DNA of 64,000 nt from Luidia sarsii. Its lineage: Eukaryota > Echinodermata > Asteroidea > Paxillosida > Luidiidae. Every line of letters starts with the position of its first letter. Position 1 is the stretch's first letter. The stretch covers positions 13,870,774 to 13,934,773 of the forward strand of contig OX465103.1 in assembly GCA_949987565.1 (NCBI GenBank), in the 5' to 3' direction. The position numbers and the translations under genes were made by a program. This document shows, piece after piece, positions 23,701 to 30,700 of the stretch. The notes below the pieces were generated by a model that saw only the letters and a program-made list of their open reading frames with translations, was not told the origin of the DNA and made no database searches.

Positions 23701-25089
23701 ATCGGACGTCTGTGTGCCTTTCGTGGTAGGCTGAAAAGAGTCTCTGATCAAAACTTGAACAATAATGGTGCCAGGATTCACAGAGCCCGGTGCATACATG
23801 TACCAACACCGAATTTGGTGGTCCAAATTCGCGAAGTGGTTTAGTGCGAAGCCTGCTGCTACATACCCGTAATTTCGGGGAGGGAGATGGACTGCACGTT
23901 CCTTTGCACCTCGGAGAACGTGAGGTCATCCTTTGCGAAGTTGGTCAGGATGCGAGACAGACAGAGCAGGAGCAGGGTTAAGCCGAGCAACGACAGCACT
24001 TGGTAGTGCACTGCAGGAAGAAGACAACATCAATCACTTCACAAAACTGTTGCAAACTGCTTAAAAAATACTGACTAAAGAAAAATGACCAAAATGCCCA
24101 TCTCAAACAAGTTGGGGGCCTTCAATGAGGCTTTGACCTACCCGACAAAAAGAGCACTGGGTGCTCAGTGCTTTGCCCAAAAAAAAACAGGCAGCTCAGG
24201 TGGGGTTCGAACTGGCAACTCCTGCTTTCTAGTGCAGACGTCTTAACCACTGGCCCGCCGAGCTGGTCGAGATCGTGCAGTGGATTTGAACCTGTATAGC
24301 GGCGGGTACCGCGTTGTATCATACATACATGTTTACACTGTATTATCATTAAGTATTTCTGCGAATTAATCCTGCTGGAATGAAAATGTCAGGCCCTCCC
24401 TTTTTTGGAAGTCATTCTGCCTCTGAGAAAGGTCCCCCTCTAAGGAGGATGTAGACATTTTGAATTATTGGGTTTTTTTTCATTATTTAAGTCAAGCAAA
24501 TAATCATTTCCTTGACTTAAATAGCAAAAGCTGCATCCACTTTGTTTGATCCCAGTCATTTTCCTCATTATTTGCTTGACTGAAATTGAAAAAAAAAATC
24601 CCTGAACTACTGTAGCCAGGTTTACAACAAATGGTTGTTTGCATCTGAATGAATGTGGGGATGTAATCCCTGGAGATATACATGTATGGCAGCTAATGGT
24701 TGGATGCTTCCGAATGGGACCGCCACCCCGGCAAAGACTAGTTGCCTACGGTATTAGGAAAGGCCACCATCTAAGGGCTGGATAGCTCAGACGGTAAGAG
24801 TGCTGGGTACGCAAAACCAGGATAGAGTCCCAATCTAGTGAAAGTTTTCTTTGCCATTTCTAAAAGTCCTTTTACGGACTGGTACTTTGTTTGTGAGGGA
24901 GAGAGCAAACAGGGAACTCGGGCACTTACACTTCATCTTCCGGGTGCGTCGGGCGAAGATGTCGGCTACCTTGCAAACGCACATGAGGCAGAAGAACCTG
25001 CAGTACGACAACTTGTCATCGGTGGGCTGCTGCCTGTGAAAGGCCGTCCGGTGGCGGCGGCGATTCTGACGGTGGGAGGAGGCTCCCTT
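2583..25089 (-). CDS. POMGNT1-like protein with two GG domains and a degenerate GnT-I-type domain (21-exon gene)
   Basis: Role: POMGNT1 is a Golgi type II enzyme that adds beta-1,2-GlcNAc to O-mannose on dystroglycan; this relative may bind sugar rather than transfer it. Exons in transcript order: 25089-24930, 24010-23867, 23011-22843, 22256-22204, 20648-20598, 15275-15061, 14681-14618, 13886-13730, 13199-13078, 12284-12194, 10310-10117, 9723-9634, 8793-8698, 7992-7916, 7184-7091, 6431-6255, 5871-5808, 5129-4914, 4478-4314, 3618-3487, 2760-2583. All junctions are AG/GT with agreeing phases; total 2709 nt, 902 codons plus stop. Residues about 55-75 form the membrane anchor, 125-285 GG domain 1, 303-474 GG domain 2, and about 510-902 the glycosyltransferase-like domain, with SAWN, PGFGW and IIPDVSR motifs conserved. 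Human POMGNT1 is 660 residues with one GG domain, so the extra length is mostly the second. Odd: the metal motif is E616-D-Y618 and the catalytic segment is W697-R-G-W700. The true N-terminus is probably in an unseen upstream exon. Confidence 0.92.
3015..3275 (+). repeat. SINE-1 copy (tRNA-like)
   Basis: A body (CTGTAGCCAGGTTTACA... TTTGCATCTGA... GGCAAAGACTA) leads into a tRNA-like part at about 3189-3262 with A box TAGCTCAGATGGTAAGAG and B box GGTTCAAGTCC. The putative anticodon stem CTGGT/ACCAG has a 7-nt loop. Several copies in the window share this layout, so it is a SINE and not a tRNA gene. Confidence 0.8.
3487..3618 (-). CDS. POMGNT1-like exon: YAVFYAQDKAG
   Basis: Residues 800-844: NSYAVFYAQDKAGDQKLLRQ then LCKCFGLFVFEDFP, matching [20 protein letters not shown] and KCLHIWDLDVR in human. 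Donor GTAGGC. Confidence 0.9.
3984..4297. repeat. 52-bp tandem array with 157-bp higher-order unit
   Basis: Six units of TGCTTGCTGCACATCAGTT... The fourth unit repeats the first with its private variants (TTTGGGTAAACCGTCACTGAAG), so the array grew as a trimer. Located in a POMGNT1-like intron just after a donor. Confidence 0.92.
4314..4478 (-). CDS. POMGNT1-like exon: region after GT core
   Basis: Residues 745-800: VYKLVEDSYELEMKRLVS aligns with SLKKEAYEVEVHRLLSEA of POMGNT1. The donor is immediately followed by a 52-bp tandem array. Confidence 0.9.
4528..4900. repeat. CTC/CTCCAT microsatellite
   Basis: Nearly pure CTC and CTCCAT trinucleotides; on the sense strand of the gene it is a GGA/GAT purine tract starting a few bases after the donor of exon 4914-5129. 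Confidence 0.95.
4914..5129 (-). CDS. POMGNT1-like exon: GT domain with altered catalytic segment
   Basis: Residues 673-745: WIARRSVWTD, TWRGWSLGSVAKGE, TIIPDVSRVKR. The family's W-D-W-D-x-W-x-R (W-D-D-W-M-R in GnT-I, holding the proposed catalytic base) is reduced to W-R-G-W at 5048-5059, and the His after IIPDVSR is missing. Donor GTAGGT abuts a CTC-repeat. Confidence 0.92.
5808..5871 (-). CDS. POMGNT1-like exon: LLYRTQDFPGFG
   Basis: 64-nt exon encoding FHSTSGDESLLYRTQDFPGF. Matches the LLYRVETMPGLGW segment of POMGNT1. Donor GTGAGT. Confidence 0.92.
6255..6431 (-). CDS. POMGNT1-like exon: GT domain with altered DXD-type motif
   Basis: Residues 593-652. VLVLEDYLEVTPDFLRYF aligns with VVLEEDLDIAVDFF of human POMGNT1 and VEDDLEVAPDFF of GnT-I, so the last acidic residue, which coordinates Mn2+, is Tyr618 (codon 6355-6357). 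The exon ends with ILTVSAWNPN, a conserved GnT-I-family strand. Donor GTAAGC. Confidence 0.94.
7091..7184 (-). CDS. POMGNT1-like exon: GT domain, VFLTGNYPEP
   Basis: Residues 562-593 (VFLTGNYPEPNELVKLYDF then NSEAIKPKSDYS). Aligns with VFIDGYYEEPMDVVALFGL; the family Asp after VFI is Thr here. Acceptor TTTGTAG, donor GTAAAT. Confidence 0.88.
7916..7992 (-). CDS. POMGNT1-like exon: GT domain helix and strand 2
   Basis: Encodes GDLMPLQKCLSSLIAVPGL then KPSNVL. Aligns with [20 protein letters not shown] of human POMGNT1. The R of the family's R-x-L-x-S-L motif is C here (KCLSSL). Donor GTGAGT. Confidence 0.9.
8150..8440 (+). repeat. GGTCCTGCTAGGATC family copies
   Basis: Pieces such as GAGCAGGACCTTTCTCAAA, AACATCAGGCCCTCTAAATTT and CTTTGAGAAA. 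The same modules recur at 1315-1420, 20745-21180, 24365-24440, 37395-37475, 39525-39630, 51775-51845 and 61640-61725. Confidence 0.75.
8698..8793 (-). CDS. POMGNT1-like exon: start of GT domain
   Basis: Residues 504-536, ending AYKMPIVVVPG, the first beta strand of the Rossmann-like fold (VPVAVIAGN in human). Here PG replaces the AGN/ACN that contacts nucleotide-sugar in the family. Donor GTACGT. Confidence 0.9.
9180..9615. repeat. 97-bp tandem array
   Basis: Units at exact 97-bp spacing (AGGCCATGCGTACATG at 9251, 9348, 9445) with degenerate edge units. A dispersed relative occurs near 58135-58215 and 49410-49500. Lies in a POMGNT1-like intron. Confidence 0.92.
9634..9723 (-). CDS. POMGNT1-like exon: linker to catalytic-type domain
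   Basis: Residues 474-504: EFVVEALVNKKRENFCKSYD then YPDLCKG, corresponding to the Cys-containing RRRFCSKVEGYGS linker of POMGNT1. Donor GTGAGT. Confidence 0.9.
10117..10310 (-). CDS. POMGNT1-like exon: C-terminal half of GG domain 2
   Basis: Residues 409-474, including MIKALGSS, FGYRDNWMMVSQKG and SGWGRQLGIKECIPF. The R-D-x-W-x-x-V-x-x-K-G signature is the most diagnostic GG motif. Its acceptor lies against a 630-bp CT-rich tract on the sense strand. Confidence 0.94.
10312..10940. repeat. GAGGGA tract abutting an acceptor
   Basis: About 630 bp of GAGGGA/GAGACGGA purine repeat. On the sense (minus) strand it is a continuous CT-rich tract ending at the AG of exon 10117-10310. Confidence 0.95.
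11080..11870. mobile_element. possible dispersed element with short inverted ends
   Basis: Begins TAGCTTTTTCGCGCGAAGCGG and ends near GATGCGGAAAAGCG...CTAGTTT. Inside, a TTACGGGTTCGAATCCCGT segment is a good Pol III B box. No coding frame. Only one copy in the window, so assignment is tentative. Confidence 0.4.
12194..12284 (-). CDS. POMGNT1-like exon: GG domain 2, VMAVHDEAT
   Basis: Residues 379-409, with LLQKFLASIEDGQIIVMAV then HDEATKK, equivalent to the VLAVQDEGT strand of GG domains. Donor GTAAGT. Confidence 0.92.
13078..13199 (-). CDS. POMGNT1-like exon: GG domain 2, GKRGLN and FDTY
   Basis: Residues 338-379. Contains DYEPGKRGLNCFIFD and VGRFDTYTT, the two most conserved strands of a GG domain. 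A second, complete GG domain is not part of the human enzyme. Confidence 0.93.
13320..13600. repeat. about 62-bp array rich in ATCGATTCCGAAT
   Basis: Three to four units of TATTGATTCCGAATAG...CCAAATAATCGAT separated by T runs, followed by a GTGGGTG-rich stretch to 13720. Self-complementary in parts (GATTCCGAATAATCG). Confidence 0.85.
13730..13886 (-). CDS. POMGNT1-like exon: linker and start of GG domain 2
   Basis: Residues 286-338. Contains an N-glycosylation sequon (N289-A-S), then C303-x4-C308 and PTVCIDGK, repeating the Cys layout of GG domain 1. Donor GTGAGT. Confidence 0.92.
13905..14310. repeat. AAC/AGC trinucleotide-rich tract
   Basis: Interrupted AACAGCAGC and AACAACATG repeats with an ATT run near 14150. 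It gives an Asn/Ser-rich open frame on the plus strand that I treat as artefact. Confidence 0.9.
14618..14681 (-). CDS. POMGNT1-like exon: end of GG domain 1
   Basis: Encodes LNKVHGHWPEKTELRGCLSL, the C-terminal strand of GG domain 1 (compare the region around WGDPVLLKTDVPL in human). In phase 0, out phase 1, donor GTAAGT. Confidence 0.88.
15061..15275 (-). CDS. POMGNT1-like exon: core of GG domain 1
   Basis: Residues 193-264, including TLVEFLSKIAPGDVLVAVT and RSAWVFVGQKG. It aligns with human POMGNT1 VLICTVKDEG and DTWAFVGRKGG. The 5' end of this exon and its acceptor are copied ten more times in the intron immediately upstream. Confidence 0.93.
15240..16960. repeat. 164-bp tandem array containing duplicated 3' splice sites
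   Basis: AGGAACTCCACCAGGGTGG recurs at 15251 (the true exon), then about 15410, 15574, 15738, 15902, 16066, 16230, 16394, 16558, 16722 and 16886, i.e. every 164 bp. On the sense strand each unit holds a CT-rich tract, TTGCCTACTTAG and the first about 40 nt of exon 15061-15275. No unit keeps a donor. Confidence 0.96.
16985..20165. repeat. 78-bp tandem array, about 40 copies
   Basis: Unit with AACAACGAGAGACAGAGG ... GAGTACGAGACAACGAGGCAG at exact 78-bp spacing. Units differ at a few sites (GATTGAG/GATAGAG, GAGAAAC/GAGGAAC). Because 78 is divisible by three, all three minus-strand frames stay open for over 1100 codons. Intronic in the POMGNT1-like gene. Confidence 0.97.
20165..20480. repeat. 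degenerate GAGA-rich flank of the 78-bp array
   Basis: Purine-rich AGAGACAGAGAGA sequence without fixed period, probably the decayed edge from which the array grew. Confidence 0.8.
20598..20648 (-). CDS. POMGNT1-like exon: GG domain 1, HVDTY strand
   Basis: A 51-nt exon ending ITRHVDTYVE, matching the R-x-FDTY strand of GG domains. Acceptor after TTTTTTTCTTCAG, donor GTGAGT. It is followed by a 5.3-kb intron filled with tandem arrays. Confidence 0.88.
20745..21180 (+). repeat. GGTCCTGCTAGGATC family cluster
   Basis: Several alternating-orientation modules (TCCTAGCAGGACCTTTCTC, CTCCTAGGATCAAAATGTCAGGC, CAGTAAGCAGTTTGCAACA). Intronic. No coding evidence. Confidence 0.7.
22204..22256 (-). CDS. 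POMGNT1-like exon: GG domain 1, GRGLN motif
   Basis: A 53-nt exon encoding VFKDEDSGRGLNFVVID. The G-R-G-x-N motif followed by a beta strand is the hallmark of GG domains (compare GRGIHVIVL in human POMGNT1). Confidence 0.9.
22500..22660 (+). repeat. SINE-1 copy
   Basis: tRNA-like part at about 22565-22650 with A box TAGCTCAGATGGGAAGAG and B box GGGTTCAAATCC, preceded by the body end GGAAGGCCAACATCTAAGGG. Carries an ACATGTAG insertion in the acceptor-stem region. Confidence 0.8.
22843..23011 (-). CDS. POMGNT1-like exon: start of GG domain 1
   Basis: Residues 102-158. A Lys/Pro-rich linker leads into a Cys pattern (C125, C131, C153) with the form C-x5-C ... PYVCF. This is the beginning of a FAM3/ILEI-type GG domain. 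Donor GTGAGT. Confidence 0.9.
23867..24010 (-). CDS. POMGNT1-like exon: signal anchor and stem
   Basis: Residues 54-102 of the model. VLSLLGLTLLLLCL is a single hydrophobic helix following the basic tail, giving type II (N-in) topology as in POMGNT1. Acceptor CTGCAG, donor GTATGT, phases 1 in and 1 out. Confidence 0.9.
24120..24335 (-). repeat. SINE-2 copy (second tRNA-like family)
   Basis: On the minus strand: TGGCCCAGTGG-like A-box region (GTGGTTAAGACGTCTGCACT) and B box AGTTCGAACCCC, followed by GGGCAAAGCACTGAGCACC. Matches 57880-58130 on the plus strand. Confidence 0.75.
24590..24860 (+). repeat. SINE-1 copy
   Basis: Body from ACTGTAGCCAGGTTTACA; tRNA-like part from GGCTGGATAGCTCAGACGG at 24777. 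The B box is damaged (AGGATAGAGTCCC). Located just downstream of the donor of exon 24930-25089. Confidence 0.78.
24930..25089 (-). CDS. POMGNT1-like exon: cytoplasmic tail
   Basis: Encodes residues 1-53 of the model plus one base. It is basic and Cys-rich (CRFFCLMCVCK, then RRTRKMK just before the anchor). An in-frame TAG sits directly upstream inside the acceptor, so an upstream exon in phase 0 must exist unless translation starts at internal Met36. The acceptor is preceded by a long CT-rich tract on the sense strand; the donor is GTAAGT. Confidence 0.8.
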
Positions 25090-25094
25090 CTATG

Positions 25095-25495
25095 CAGAAA
25101 GAGGTGGAGACAGAGAAGGGGGCAAAGGGTAGACGGTGAGCGATGGCGAAAAGGAGAGAGGTGGAGAAATGACAGAGGAAGTGAAGGAGAGAGGAGGAAG
25201 GAGAGAGGAGGAAGAAGAGAGGAGGGAAATGAGGGAGAAAGCGAGAAAAGGAGAGGGAGAGAGGAAAGAGGGAGAAAGGAATGCAAGGCGAGAGAGTGAG
25301 AGAAAGAGAAAGGGAGGGAGAGAGGAGGAGAGGGAGAGACAGAATGTGAGGCAGAGATAAACAGAGAGAGGCAGAGAGATAGTCAGAGACAGAAAGACAA
25401 AAACAGAAAGACAGAGACAGTGACAGAAAGACACAGGCAGAGAGACAGAGACAGAGGGGGAAAAGAGAGACAGAGACAGCGACAGAGATAAAAAG
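25095..25495. repeat. GAGA-rich tract upstream of an acceptor
   Basis: GGAGAGAGGAGGAAG changing to AGACAGAGACAG. On the sense strand a 400-nt CT tract that ends at the acceptor of exon 24930-25089. Confidence 0.9.
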
Positions 25496-25994
25496 CAAAA
25501 CAAGAATTAATTTTAATGCAATGCAGAGTGCGAACAGCCAACAGGTAAAGAGGAGCCAAGGATTACACATGTGCACACAAAACAGGGTATCCCTTACAGC
25601 AAGGTTCAACTTTAGAAGTGGCCAAATGGTGGTTGAATTGGCCGGGGGAAAAACAAAATATAAAATGAGCACAGGCAGTCTCAACACCACTTCTCGTGGT
25701 CAACTGGTCAATCAATATATCGTGCAGTCATGGGTTTGCCTGTCCCACATTCAAAGACACATTCTAGACCCGAAGGACAGCAACGAGTGAGCAGAACTTC
25801 AGCAATTACACACACACAAACTAGAACAGCGAAGCTGACGTAGCTCGCTGCCGTATGCTCTTATTCCTCCATGGTACAATGTACAATGGAGCCATGTGAA
25901 GATAAACAACCACCTGGAGACACACAGCTGGTTGTGGCAACACCAGATGTGTATCTGCGTGCACTAAACTGTGGGAATCGTGGGATTTTCTATG

Positions 25995-26474
25995 GGGCCG
26001 TTCCCACTACACCAAATAAACGTGATTATTTGGATCGCATAAATCGCAATTCAAACTCCACTTTTTTTGCGTGTGGGGATACAATATACGCGATTATTAG
26101 TGGGATTTGAATCGCGATTCGAACTCCACTAAGAGTGCAATTTTTTTTCACATAATCTTGTTTATTTGCAACGCGATGTGTGTGGGAACGCTCCGCTCAA
26201 ATCGCACCGTTTTTTGTTAAGCCCACGATGCATTGCGCAAGCATGGCATTTCCTGCCAGCAGCTTACTGCCAAGAAGCACAGCACAGGGTTTGTTTACTT
26301 TCGTCAGAGAGTCCCACCATTCCCGCTTGCGCAGCATAACCACATGCTAACCGTAATCGGCTCACGTTTATTTGCGACGCGATTTTTTGGCCTGTGTGGA
26401 CACGACCCCCCCCCAAAAAACGGTTTTTGAATCACGATTCAAATCACGATTATTTTTCGTAGTGGGAACGGCCC
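25995..26474. mobile_element. MITE family A, complete copy
   Basis: Terminal inverted repeats GGGCCGTTCCCAC and GTGGGAACGGCCC bound 480 bp without coding capacity. Inside are inverted AATCGCGATTC modules and TAAACGTGATTA. Related copies lie at 36600-37057, 48793-49194, 38527-38885 and 34810-34867. Confidence 0.85.
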
Positions 26475-27586
26475 TAATGGAGCCATGTGGAGATACATGT
26501 ACACAACCACGTGGGGATACACAGCTGGTTGTGGCAACACCAGATGTGTATCTTCGTGCACTGAACCGTGGGAACCGTAGGATTTTTTTATGTTTGACAG
26601 CATTCACACACAGTGCCCAGCAAGAATACCCGGTCACTGGAATGTGAAGAGTGGATCTTGGTTTTTTTGTGCTGGTTGGAACGCATCTATAGTTAAAGTC
26701 AAACCCTGCTAATGCAGAATAATCTTTAGAGAACATCAAAACATCGGAAAAACAGCCCCAATCAGTCAATAATCACTGCAGCTCTTCAGAAGCGTACAAG
26801 AGTACACATTTTACACCATGTGTACAGTTGTACACAGGCCAAAATCTCCTAAATAATGGCTACTTTGTGAAGCACTCACATGCACGTGCATTACAATCCA
26901 TGAGCACAAAATCAATTTGCTTTCAGTTTCATTGGTGTCATTCACATTTGGGCCGACATGTATTAAGCCTATTGGTGTTACATACATGTACACACTCGCA
27001 CGCTGCTATCCCAATGTGACCATCATTTATTGCGCATCCTAATGGTATGCACATGGGTTTCCCCCTGCATATTAAACTATGAGGCAGACCACCTCACACA
27101 TTTGATGGGCTACAATGTACATGTACATGTACCTCAGGTGTTTGTCTTCAAAGCTTGCCAACATCTTGTTGTACAACATGTACAATGTACATAAGCACAA
27201 TAGTACAGCAGCATGTCCACAGGGCTTTTGAGGATGATTCCTTGTGCATCACTTTATGCTTCTACACTGTACATGCACTTGCACTTTACAGTGCTTTAGA
27301 CTAATTCCCTAGATCCAATCTGTGGAACCTCAACATAGCGCATACACAATGCATCAAAACACGTCTACTGAGCAAATGATCAGTGGCCACCTCAGACTCA
27401 CAAAATTACAGGAGAAACATACATATGTAGGTAAGCACAAGTAAGCCTTAATTATAGGCACATCCGCAGTGTACATACGTGTTCATGAAAGTACATAATG
27501 GCGCAACCGCTGCGTGGTGCACAAAGCAACTAGCACCGACCGAGGAAAAGGCGGCAGAGTCCTAGTTAGCAGCCTGCCATCCCCAC

Positions 27587-27712
27587 CCTAGGCATTGTCT
27601 TGTCAGGCCACAGGGATGTACATCGTTTGTCTCTAGCCGATAACACTGTCCTCATTTCCCATACGCTAGTACATGGAGGTGCTGCCGTCGTTTTTCCACT
27701 TCGCCGCCGCAT
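27587..27712 (-). CDS. candidate first coding exon of the POMGNT1-like gene
   Basis: An ATG at 27712-27710 opens 42 codons beginning MRRRSGKTTAAPP, basic as expected for a cytoplasmic tail. They run to a possible donor (GTGGGG, weak) that ends in phase 0, the phase needed by the exon starting at 25089. The surrounding 150 bp is more CpG-rich than its neighbours. This is inference only: one in three random candidates would fit the phase and the donor is poor. Confidence 0.22.
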
Positions 27713-30700
27713 GCCAACCAAACAAATAGCAGGCTTCCTGCCCGGTTAGCACGGGGAGAGAGAACAGCGGTCGTTGGGAAACGCTGACGCTGTGTTCCTT
27801 GTGCCTATGCAATTAAAAGCCCTGCTGTATGTAGTAGGCACACGGATACAGTACACACAGTACGCCCACAGTGTAAAGTACATACACGTACTGTACACTA
27901 CACAGCAAAGCAGAAGCCGAGATATGGACACATTTACCTGCCGCGGTGCCTCTGTGCATGGACCGTGAATGTCCAGCAGTCTTTTGTACAGTGGGGGGAG
28001 GCGGCCATATACAGTGCATTGTACATGTACGTATGCACGGCTGCACTTCATTACGTGTGCTGTACTCGCCAGCCATTTGATGAGTATAAACACTCAAGTG
28101 TGATGCCACACAAACTGCTTGCAAAATGCTATTTGTATTCATATACATGCTACATATGAGGAAATGCAATTAAGAGGAATAGTCAATACCTATCTCCAGC
28201 CTTCCTGAGTTCCTCCCTATATCCTTTATTCCTTAGCCCTTAACCTTGAGTGGCTCTATGGCCTTATTTGGGGGGAATGTACATACCCCGGTAAATTGAA
28301 AAATTTAATTAAACCTGTAATCAATGTAATACAAGTTAAAGGGGGAAAAAATGTCACAGTGAGGATACAAAAATCTTCCTGTATTTTGTTTCCCACTTGA
28401 GTTTTGTAACAGCTTCCAAATGCTTAAAAAAAAATCAACCCTAAAGCTACATACCCCAAAAATAATATACCGCACTGCATGTACATGTAAAATGCATACT
28501 GTACATTTTCCGTACATATATGTACCTGTAATTATACTTTGCCAATGGGTATACATGTACCACTGCAATATAGATTCATTAGGTACTGCTTCAATTCAAA
28601 TCAACAGGTGTAATGATGGATGACCTCCCACAAAGACCTGCAAATGCAATTAATCCCCCCATAAACTGAACTCTAAAGGACAATGGTATAGATACAAAAT
28701 AGTGTACTGTGTTGCTAAAAGGAGTGTATCACACAACACAACACTATTGATTTTTTTTTTCATGGCCATTGTGTACACAGTAAAAACTGATTGGACACCC
28801 TCAATTAAGTATCATGTGGGAATTGTTTTCTTTTTCAATCGCTAAACAAAGCTACAGACAACATCTGTGAACATGCTTCCCATGCTTTCTATATACAGGT
28901 GACACTCATCTAATCGTTAGTCACACCTATTTTCTATGTTTGACAGCATTCACTCACAGTGCCCAGCAAGAATACATGCAGCCACAATTCATTGCAATTT
29001 GCAAAAGACAGGAAATTAAACGGGGAAGTTGCCGGGTAGTGCAGGGAGGAAATCAATACAAAATTAAGAATTCTGACCTTGTCAATATTGATTGTTGGCA
29101 ATATTAGTTCTACATGATAGAATACCAATTTATGTAAGTGCTGGAACTACGTACATAATTGTGTATGCAAATATACGCGTGTGAAAACTGCATTGTGTGC
29201 ATGACAGATCAGGTCCCGTCAAATTTAATTTCCTCTGCCTATTTTCCAAATTGTTTAAAAAAATATTCCCCAAATGTGACTGCCCCCACCCATTTAGATG
29301 CAAACAATTGTTGTATACCTGGCTACAGCAGCTCAGGGATTACACAACACATCACATAGCACGATACAAAACAGTTTCCAATCCAGATAGCAACAGGTGC
29401 ATGTACATGTACTGTACATGTACATGTATACATGTACCAAGTGCACTGTATTATGATGAACATCTTCACTTAGCTATGACCACTATTCAATGTCATGAGC
29501 AAGCCTTGAAGATGACTACTTGATTAGTCCATCTCCGCCCTATTCTCACGACTGAGGTACATGTATATGATGAAAATAATTGGCTCACGAGGCCAAATAA
29601 ATAATTTAACTGTCAATTGTGTCCTACATGTACACACTGTAGTGCAGAAACTATGAAACTACAGTTTGTGTATCTATCCCGTTATGCTACTGCACTGTAA
29701 GCACTCCTGACAAGCTGCATATAGAAATACATGTACATGTAAAAACGTGTGGAATTAAAGACATATTGAGATGCTGACTTTCTCCAACAGGGATACTACC
29801 AAAGTTGGTAGCCACACATGCAAATACTCGATAACCTGTAAGTTACTTTTTATTTTATGGGTTGATGTTTGCAGTCAGTGCACTGACAAAGTATATCCTA
29901 GAAGGGGGTTGTCGGTATTTCAGCTCCAGTAATTTGATGATCTACATTTAACAGTTTAAGTTGGCACTTGATCCATCAATTGATGCATTTTAAACTACAA
30001 AAGCCCTCAGAGACCACAGAATTCCGTCAGGCACCATTTATGGCCGAAATGTGGACAAAAATGTGGACAAAAATGTGGACGAAAATGTTCACAAAGCAAT
30101 CCAAAATGCAGGATTTGATCCGGATCATCACCAAAAAAGAATCACCTCAATCAGAATACCGACATACAGGCCTAGGGTACTGTAAAATTACAGTTGAGAA
30201 ATTTCTCAAAGTCGAGACTAGATTGAGACTATCCGCAATAACCACGCTACAAATCACATCATTTCAACTGTATACACTGTACTTTGAGAAATTTCTCAAC
30301 TTTGATGGCCGCAGCCCACTTCCTAAACAACTCAGGTCTCTTGTCCTTGTTGGGAACTGCATGGAAAGATTTCCCCAGCTTTTTCCCACTGGCATTTTGA
30401 CATCCAAAAGCCTGGCAGTACACCATTGTTCAGAGTGTATAACTGCACGCAGTATATACATGTAGTAGGGGTACATCCATCCGGGCCCATGCAGGAGTTT
30501 TCTGTTGCGATGTCATACCCCCTGCAGTGACTGGCGGGCCATTCAAAAAGATGGCGGTTTGCGGGAAAGCGAATTTGACCACTGAATTCCATGATTTTTC
30601 CCTCTTTATGAACTCTACCTACTCTACCTGTAGGTGAGTACACATAGGTAATTGTAGGTAGGTTGTTTTTAACACCCAATCAGATAAGCCAACATTTTTC

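Noticed and set aside
30332..30679. 115-codon minus-strand ORF (MGVKNNLPTITYVYSP...)
   Set aside because: No recognised domain, no splice sites in agreement, and it sits in a repeat-rich stretch; not enough to call a gene.
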